A DNA stretch of 12,188 bases from Desulfobacteraceae bacterium (lineage in GTDB: Bacteria > Desulfobacterota > DSM-4660 > Desulfatiglandales > Desulfatiglandaceae), in the NCBI GenBank assembly GCA_030611815.1, contig JAUWPC010000067.1, forward strand, positions 1-12,188, given 5' to 3'. Positions 8,050 through 12,188 of this stretch are shown in pieces (positions within the stretch are counted from its first letter, which is position 1; each line of letters starts with the position of its first letter). A program made the translations under genes and the position numbers. The notes beneath the pieces were generated by a model. The model made no database searches. It worked only from the letters and a program-made list of their open reading frames with translations, and was not told the origin of the DNA.

Positions 8050-9228
8050 CTAACAGCGCTCCAACATAACTGCGGTGCCAACGCCCCCTCCGGCGCAGAG
8101 ACCGGCTATCCCAAGGTTCAGACCCTGCCGCTCTAACTCATAATAGAGTGTCACAATCAGGCGGGCGCCAGTGCAACCCACCGGGTGGCCAAGAGAGATG
8201 CCGCTGCCGTTAACGTTGGTTTTCTCCCTGTCCAGCCCCAATTCTTTTTCACAGGCCAGGTAATAGGAGGCAAATGCTTCATTCACTTCGAACAGATCCA
8301 CGTCCCCCAGCACAAGTCCGGGCTGGGCCAAAACATCCTTGATAGCAGGCACGGAGGCGATGCCCACATAATGGGGATCCACAGCCTTGGTGCTGAAGGC
8401 TTTGATTTCAGCAAGGGGCTTGAGGCCGAACTCCTTCACTTTGTCCTCCGAGGCCAATACCAGTGCTGCCGCCCCGTCATTGAGACTGGAGGCATTGCCC
8501 GCGGTGACCGAGCCGTCCTTTTGAAAAGCCGGTTTGAGTTTGGCCAGTTTCTCTACGCTTATGTCCCGTCGGGGATTTTCATCGGTGTCCACTACTTTGG
8601 CGGGTCCCTTTCCCCGGGGCACTTCCACCGGTACGATTTCCCGAGTAAAACGGTCTTCTTCAATGGCTCGAACCGCCCTTTGATGGCTGTAGACGGATAG
8701 TTCATCCTGCTCAAGGCGGCTCAGATTATATTTCTCGGCCAACCGTTCGGCCGCGATCCCCATACCGCCCCCCACCGGGTATTCCTGCATGGATTTCCAT
8801 AAGAGATCAATGGCTTCCATGTGTCTTAACCGCTGTCCCCATCGTGCGCTGTCCAGAATATAGGGAGCGTTGGACATGGATTCGACACCGCCCGCAATCA
8901 CCACGCCGGCCATGCCCTGAATGATGGTCATGGCGCCAAGGATGGCCCCCTGCATGGCGGAAGAGCACGCGCAGTTAATCGTATACCCGGGGACTTCATA
9001 GGGCAACCCGGCCAAAAGTGATGCCACTCTTGCCACGTTTTGCTCCAGAGGCGCCATGCAGTTTCCCATGATCACCTGATCCACCTGATCCTTTTGTATA
9101 TCGGCGCGAGAAAGCGCGTTTAGAATGACCAGTTGGGCCAAATCCAATGGCTTGGTCGTCCGCATTGCTCCACCAAAGGCACCGATAGGTGTTCGTACCG
9201 CGCTCACAAGAAATACCTTTTGGGGCAT
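8050..9228 (-). CDS. Thiolase (acetyl-CoA C-acyltransferase)
   Basis: 392 residues, standard for biosynthetic or degradative thiolases. VSAVRTPIGAFGG opens the N-terminal domain. The nucleophilic Cys is C88 in TINCACSSAMQG, His is H348 in SLGHPVG, and the second catalytic Cys is C378 in CAGGGVG. EVNEAFA supplies the usual Asn/Glu segment. It cleaves 3-ketoacyl-CoA with CoA to acetyl-CoA and a shortened acyl-CoA, the last step of beta-oxidation, or runs the acetoacetyl-CoA reaction in reverse; sequence alone does not separate these. The ATG has a GGGAGGA Shine-Dalgarno at 9236-9242. A MITE-like element sits 27 bases upstream. Downstream, 129 bases without an obvious terminator separate it from tetR, so read-through into the liv operon is possible. 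Confidence 0.94.
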   Translation of the reverse strand: MPQKVFLVSAVRTPIGAFGGAMRTTKPLDLAQLVILNALSRADIQKDQVDQVIMGNCMAPLEQNVARVASLLAGLPYEVPGYTINCACSSAMQGAILGAMTIIQGMAGVVIAGGVESMSNAPYILDSARWGQRLRHMEAIDLLWKSMQEYPVGGGMGIAAERLAEKYNLSRLEQDELSVYSHQRAVRAIEEDRFTREIVPVEVPRGKGPAKVVDTDENPRRDISVEKLAKLKPAFQKDGSVTAGNASSLNDGAAALVLASEDKVKEFGLKPLAEIKAFSTKAVDPHYVGIASVPAIKDVLAQPGLVLGDVDLFEVNEAFASYYLACEKELGLDREKTNVNGSGISLGHPVGCTGARLIVTLYYELERQGLNLGIAGLCAGGGVGTAVMLERC

Positions 9229-9255
9229 GATGAATCCTCCCTACATTATTATTTA

Positions 9256-9396
9256 GTGTCTGAACGAAAACTAGGATTTTTCGTTCAGATCAAGGAAGGC
9301 GATAATTTTAACCGCAGGAATACATTGAGTATTTCGAGGATTAAAATTTGAGTCTGACGCAGATATGGGCGAAAAAGACAGTTTTCGTTCAGACAC
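9256..9396. mobile_element. MITE-like element with perfect terminal inverted repeats and 6-bp flanking duplication
   Basis: A 19-base perfect inverted repeat, TAGTGTCTGAACGAAAACT (9254-9272), pairs with its complement at 9380-9398. TATTTA occurs immediately outside both ends (9250-9255 and 9397-9402), as expected of a target-site duplication; its TA also belongs to the repeat, so the exact edge is uncertain by 2 bases. The element has no coding capacity. It is highly foldable: a 12-bp hairpin at the left end (9259-9270 with 9278-9289), a central AATTTTAA/TTAAAATT stem (9304-9311, 9341-9348) enclosing AATAC/GTATT (9319-9323, 9329-9333), and a CGAAAA/TTTTCG hairpin at the right end (9370-9375, 9382-9387). 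It lies in the thiolase 5' leader. The parent transposase is not in the window. Confidence 0.75.
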
Positions 9397-9402
9397 TATT
9401 TA

Positions 9403-9528
9403 ACCTGTTTGGTCAACAACCCGTCACAGATGATGTGCCGTTTAGGCTTGCACGCATGATCGGTAGAAATCTGAAGGTTCTATTCCATTAAGGCCCAATC
9501 AGAACAGAATGGTGCATCAAGATAAAAC
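9403..9528. other. Presumed 5' leader of the thiolase transcript, no gene seen
   Basis: These 126 bases lie between the MITE-like element and the candidate operator/promoter. No coding frame of useful length or RNA gene is recognised. CCGTTTAGG (9438-9446) echoes the core of the two candidate operators (TCGACCGTTTAGG-like context), inside a short GTGC/GCAC inverted repeat, but the match is too short to call a third site. Confidence 0.4.
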
Positions 9529-9552
9529 ACATACCGACCGTTCAGGATCTTT
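9529..9552 (-). promoter_or_regulatory. Candidate TetR operator, copy 2, upstream of thiolase
   Basis: This is the second copy of the 24-base repeat (21/24 identical to 7951-7974), with core ATACCGACCGTTCAGGAT (9531-9548), again 6 of 9 symmetric pairs. It overlaps the predicted -10 of a minus-strand promoter, where a TetR-type repressor would normally act. The two copies flank the thiolase gene, one before it and one before tetR, implying joint control. Binding is inferred. Confidence 0.6.
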
Positions 9553-9576
9553 AATGGGACCTGTTTCACTTGTCAA
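9548..9576 (-). promoter_or_regulatory. Candidate sigma-70 promoter for thiolase
   Basis: On the minus strand a perfect TTGACA (-35, 9576-9571) is followed after exactly 17 bases by TAAAGA (-10-like, 9553-9548, three of six consensus positions). The operator copy overlaps this -10 and the region just downstream. Transcription would begin near 9541, giving a leader of about 310 bases that includes the MITE-like element. The weak -10 keeps confidence moderate. Confidence 0.5.
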
Positions 9577-9710
9577 GGATTTTTTTGATGATCCTGAGAA
9601 AAATCAGAAAAGCATGGATTTGTGTTTTCAATTACACCTGTTTAGAGAGCAGTAAAGATCTTGATAATAATGGGGATTTTTTTACTTGACAGGGTAAAAC
9701 ATGTTGCTGC

Positions 9711-9847
9711 TGGGGTCCAAGCTAACTGTCTGATATTATAGTTTAACGCCTCTAAACAGGGAGGTTTTTTGGCCGTAGATCCACTTTTTTGAGGGTGAAA
9801 CCACCGTTTCGATTAACAATTATTAAAGGTAGTTACCTTGGACCCCA
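9711..9847. mobile_element. Second small inverted-repeat-bounded element, possible MITE or IS remnant
   Basis: TGGGGTCCAAGCTAACT (9711-9727) is matched by AGTTACCTTGGACCCCA (9831-9847), an inverted repeat of 17 bases with one mismatch, enclosing 137 bases. No coding frame is seen inside. The right end also has AAGGTA/TACCTT (9826-9831, 9834-9839) as a small subterminal palindrome. No target-site duplication is obvious in the flanks, so transposition is less certain than for the first element. The terminal sequence differs from that of the 9256-9396 element, so a different family is implied. Confidence 0.5.
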
Positions 9848-9852
9848 ATCCC

Positions 9853-10014
9853 ATGAATAAATTTGCGTCAATCAGCCTGAAGTTTTATGCAACATTAGGG
9901 ATAATTCTCCCTGGCGGGGAAGGCCTCCTGCCCGAGCCTGGCACGGTTCATAACATGATACCATGCATCTGGGAATTCTATCCTAAGTGGTCTGGACATG
10001 GTTGGTACATCTAA
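9853..10014 (+). CDS. Doubtful small ORF, 53 codons, unrecognised
   Basis: An ATG at 9853 opens a 53-codon frame (MNKFASISLKFYATL at the N-terminus, PKWSGHGWYI at the C-terminus) ending TAA at 10012-10014. It begins 5 bases after the inverted-repeat element. There is no convincing Shine-Dalgarno, since GACCCCAATCCC precedes the ATG. No family is recognised and no membrane segment or signal peptide stands out. It may be a decayed gene end or chance. It is listed because it is the longest frame seen in this otherwise empty stretch; the remaining bases up to 10058 show nothing else. Confidence 0.15.
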   Translation: MNKFASISLKFYATLGIILPGGEGLLPEPGTVHNMIPCIWEFYPKWSGHGWYI

Positions 10015-10058
10015 CAGTTCATACAGGTAAGTCAATCAAAGACTTGATAACCCGTTTA

Positions 10059-10901
10059 TTAGAAGTTCACAAGTAACTCAACATCTGATTTCTTAGCCAA
10101 TTCTTCTATCAGCGTTCGTTGTTTCTGCCAATACTCGTGGTCTGAATGGAAGACAGCGTTTCTGAAGTTTGTGGTGAGATCGGGATACCTCTCGTTGATA
10201 ATGCCCAAAATATTCTGCCAGTTCCTGCCTGCTTCTTGCTGAATAAATATCGGATAGAGCCACACACTATCGACATAACCATGAAGAGATTTAATCAGCA
10301 TTGGGATGTCTGTTAAAAACGGCATGATTGGGCATATAAGCGCGTAGGTGACGATGCCAGCTTCCTTGAGAGTCTGCAGAGCCGTGATTCGACTACTGTT
10401 GGGGTGCGTTCCCAGCTCAAGTAAGCATCTGAGAGAATCGTCCGAGAATCCGAGAGAGATACCGACAGATGCCTCCGCCATGGGTGAAAGTAAATCAATA
10501 TCACGTACTACGAGATCTGACTTGGTCAGAATACATGCCGAAAAGCCAGCATCCAATAAAACTTGAAGCGATTCTCGAGTTTGGCATCGTTGAGCTTCAA
10601 TGGGTTGATACGGGTCACAATACCACCCCATATAGATCGGTTGTGGGTACAGGTGTGATATCTGATCTACAAGACGTCCTGACAGGTTTTTGTACGATCG
10701 AATTTCATTCATCCAACCGCCATTTTGTCTGCATAGAGCATAGCAATAGAGGCACTGATGTCCGCATCCAATATAGGGGTCGAGCTGATATTCGTATCCC
10801 GGCACCGAACACGGTAGCAGAACAGGCTGAGCCTGGTTGCTGAGATCAGAATCCGATCTCGGATCACCAATCCATGAATCACTATTCGAGGTTGCACTCA
10901 T
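10059..10901 (-). CDS. Radical SAM protein of the SplB-like (SPL, COG1533-type) family
   Basis: 280 residues. The 4Fe-4S/SAM motif CX3CX2C is CGHQCLYC (C46, C50, C53) in the context DPYIGCGHQCLYCYA. Further family hallmarks are GWYCDPYQPIEAQ (usually GTxTDPYQPxE) and ILTKSDLVVRDIDLL. These place it with spore photoproduct lyase-related radical SAM proteins, a broad group of mostly unknown function. The organism need not form spores, so DNA repair is not implied. The C-terminal part (VWLYPIFIQQEAGRNW onward) is family-typical and intact. Its ATG overlaps the TGA of a 21-codon frame (ATGA), with only a weak GGA ribosome site. It follows the hybrid kinase in the same direction, 92 bases away. 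The substrate is unknown. Confidence 0.88.
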   Translation of the reverse strand: MSATSNSDSWIGDPRSDSDLSNQAQPVLLPCSVPGYEYQLDPYIGCGHQCLYCYALCRQNGGWMNEIRSYKNLSGRLVDQISHLYPQPIYMGWYCDPYQPIEAQRCQTRESLQVLLDAGFSACILTKSDLVVRDIDLLSPMAEASVGISLGFSDDSLRCLLELGTHPNSSRITALQTLKEAGIVTYALICPIMPFLTDIPMLIKSLHGYVDSVWLYPIFIQQEAGRNWQNILGIINERYPDLTTNFRNAVFHSDHEYWQKQRTLIEELAKKSDVELLVNF

Positions 10902-10963
10902 AAAATTCCATCCAAGGTAATATCCAAATCATGAACCAACTTATCAGGCATGCAATCTTTCAT
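10898..10963 (-). CDS. Tiny ORF overlapping the radical SAM start (ATGA), unrecognised
   Basis: ATG at 10963 opens 21 codons beginning MKDCMPDKLVH, with the TGA stop overlapping the radical SAM ATG as ATGA, the arrangement typical of translational coupling. AGG lies 9 bases upstream; a stronger AGGAGG (10983-10988) is about 20 bases away, too far for this ATG. It could be a leader peptide, a very small gene or chance. No homologue is recognised. The peptide is acidic and has one Cys. Confidence 0.25.
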   Translation of the reverse strand: MKDCMPDKLVHDLDITLDGIL

Positions 10964-10993
10964 AAATTTGAACCTGTACTATGCCTCCTATGG

Positions 10994-12188
10994 TTATTTC
11001 CCCTCCAAGACCTCATTAAGTTTCTCTGACAATGTCGCGAGCGAAAAAGGTTTTTGGATAAAATCCTGAGCACCTGCATCCAAGATCTTCCTGGCAGGTC
11101 CCTCTATAGCATAACCGCTGAAAACAATTACCTTAAGGTCCGGTCGGGCTTCCATGATAAGAGGATAGACCTTTCCGCCTTCCATATCAGGCAGTTTTAT
11201 ATCTAATAGAGCAAGGTCAATCTGGCCATCAAAGGTTTCGGTTATATGGATGGCATCCTTTCCAGTCTTGGCCACCATAACCCGGTATCCTAACATCTCT
11301 AACATCGCCTGGGTAACTTCAATAACCACATCTTCATCTTCAATCATCAAAATGGTACCTTCACCAATGGCCAGTTCGATCTCCGGTTGTTTAAGGGCCT
11401 TTGCTCCCTGCGCCTTGCTCTCTGCGCTTATGGCAGGAAAGTAAATTTGAACCTCAGTGCCTTTTCCCAATTCAGAGTCCACATAGATGCAGCCATCATG
11501 ATTTTTGACAATTCCATACACAGCGGCCATCCCCATGCCGCGACCCTGAAACTTTGTTGTAAAAAAGGGTTCAAATATCCTGTTTCTTGTTTCCTCATCC
11601 ATGCCCTTACCGTCATCCTTGATAGTAAGACAAACATAATACCCTGGCTTAAGACCGGGATGCTGTTTTGTGAAATTCTCGTCAAGATCCTTGTTTTCAG
11701 CAGTTATTCTGATTAGGCCATCATCTTCTATGGCCTCATTTGAATTGGCCAATATGGCAGACAGGACCATCTGCATCTGGGCATAGTCGGCCTTAATATA
11801 CGAGATATCTTTCGGGAAATGCGTTTCCACCCTGACTTGAGGGCTGAGGTCATGTTGTAAAATTGGCACTGTTTGTATCACAAAATCATCCAACTTCAGA
11901 TCTCTTGGTTGATATTTCCCTCCTTGTGCATAGGCCAACAATTGATCGGTCAAACGGGACATCCGATGACTGGAACCCTTCATTGCCTCAAAATACTTGT
12001 CTCTCCCCTCATCTTCAGGTAAATCCATTTTAAGCAGCTCAATGTTCCCCATAATCCCCATCAGGGCATTGTTGAATTCATGGGCAACACCTCCGGCCAA
12101 GGTGGCAATAGCCTCCATCTTATTGGCTTGATGGAGTTGGGCTTCCAGTCTTCTTTGTGCTGTAATGTCCCTTAGAAAATTCAGGGTA
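10994..12188 (-). CDS. Hybrid sensor histidine kinase with C-terminal receiver, 5' end outside window
   Basis: The frame stays open past the ATG at 12118 to the window edge; upstream residues NFLRDITAQRRLEAQLHQAN are the end of a PAS domain leading into the kinase linker, so the true start lies beyond 12188. Counting from the ATG at 12118: H-box GGVAHEFNNALMG (phospho-accepting H13), N-box NSNEAI (125-130), G1/F region DDGKGMDEETRNRIFEPFFTTK (168-189), G2 box GRGMGMAAVYG (192-202), and then a receiver domain (about 254-374). The receiver has acidic IEDED, phospho-acceptor D306 in LLDIKLPD and conserved K356 in QKPF. This layout, PAS-HisKA-HATPase-REC, is common in deltaproteobacteria. The visible part lacks membrane segments. 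Its signal and partner are not shown; the radical SAM gene downstream may be co-transcribed. Confidence 0.92.
   Translation of the reverse strand, partial: TLNFLRDITAQRRLEAQLHQANKMEAIATLAGGVAHEFNNALMGIMGNIELLKMDLPEDEGRDKYFEAMKGSSHRMSRLTDQLLAYAQGGKYQPRDLKLDDFVIQTVPILQHDLSPQVRVETHFPKDISYIKADYAQMQMVLSAILANSNEAIEDDGLIRITAENKDLDENFTKQHPGLKPGYYVCLTIKDDGKGMDEETRNRIFEPFFTTKFQGRGMGMAAVYGIVKNHDGCIYVDSELGKGTEVQIYFPAISAESKAQGAKALKQPEIELAIGEGTILMIEDEDVVIEVTQAMLEMLGYRVMVAKTGKDAIHITETFDGQIDLALLDIKLPDMEGGKVYPLIMEARPDLKVIVFSGYAIEGPARKILDAGAQDFIQKPFSLATLSEKLNEVLEGK

Noticed and set aside
9133..9351. A 72-codon + strand frame running from the thiolase 5' end into the MITE-like element
   Set aside because: It is a chance fusion of antisense thiolase and insertion sequence, without a ribosome site.
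9438..9446. CCGTTTAGG as a third regulator site
   Set aside because: Only nine bases are shared with the two candidate operators, and the flanking positions do not match.
9749..9770. CCTC/GAGG stem followed by six T on the + strand, resembling a terminator
   Set aside because: The stem is only 4-5 bp with an 8-base loop, and no + strand gene precedes it. It lies inside the second inverted-repeat element.
10035..10049. ATCAA/TTGAT small palindrome just after the radical SAM stop
   Set aside because: A five-base AT-rich stem with no T-run on the minus strand is too weak to call a terminator.
9403..10058. CRISPR array, tRNA or other structured RNA gene in the intergenic island
   Set aside because: No regularly spaced direct repeats were found, and no tRNA-like cloverleaf or known riboswitch core was recognised by eye.

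Overview
The window looks like chromosomal DNA of an anaerobic, fatty- or aromatic-acid-degrading deltaproteobacterium (Desulfobacterota, for example a Desulfatibacillum/Desulfosarcina-type sulfate reducer). This is inferred from the gene content: a branched-chain-type ABC importer with an acyl-CoA ligase inside the operon, a thiolase, an enoyl-CoA isomerase, and scattered miniature inverted-repeat elements. No marker gene here fixes the taxon.

Left and centre (1-9228). The 3' part of an enoyl-CoA hydratase/isomerase family gene lies on the + strand. It meets a long minus-strand cluster at a shared bidirectional terminator (585-615). Read in its own direction the cluster is: thiolase (9228-8050), TetR-type regulator (7920-7279), livF ATPase (7286-6492), livG ATPase (6481-5714), long-chain-type acyl-CoA synthetase (5712-3892), livH permease (3860-2979), livM permease (2973-1921), and a secreted substrate-binding protein (1849-653). 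From tetR to livM the genes overlap or sit a few to 31 bases apart, so they almost certainly form one operon. A 70-base gap with a strong hairpin precedes the binding-protein gene. The simplest reading is a module that binds a carboxylic acid in the periplasm, imports it, ligates it to CoA and shortens it by beta-oxidation, under a TetR-type sensor.

Regulation. A 24-base sequence (7951-7974) just upstream of tetR recurs with three transitions at 9529-9552 upstream of the thiolase. The second copy sits directly downstream of a perfect TTGACA -35 box and over the predicted -10. These are good candidate operators for the TetR protein encoded in the cluster.

Intergenic island (9229-10058). About 830 bases lack a convincing gene. 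They hold a 141-base MITE-like element (9256-9396) with perfect terminal inverted repeats and a 6-base flanking duplication, the presumed thiolase promoter/operator, a second inverted-repeat-bounded element of 137 bases (9711-9847), and one doubtful 53-codon frame.

Right end (10059-12188). This part looks more AT-rich and is functionally unrelated. A hybrid histidine kinase with PAS/HisKA/HATPase/receiver domains, cut by the window edge, is followed by a tiny ORF whose stop overlaps the start of a radical SAM protein of the SplB-like family.
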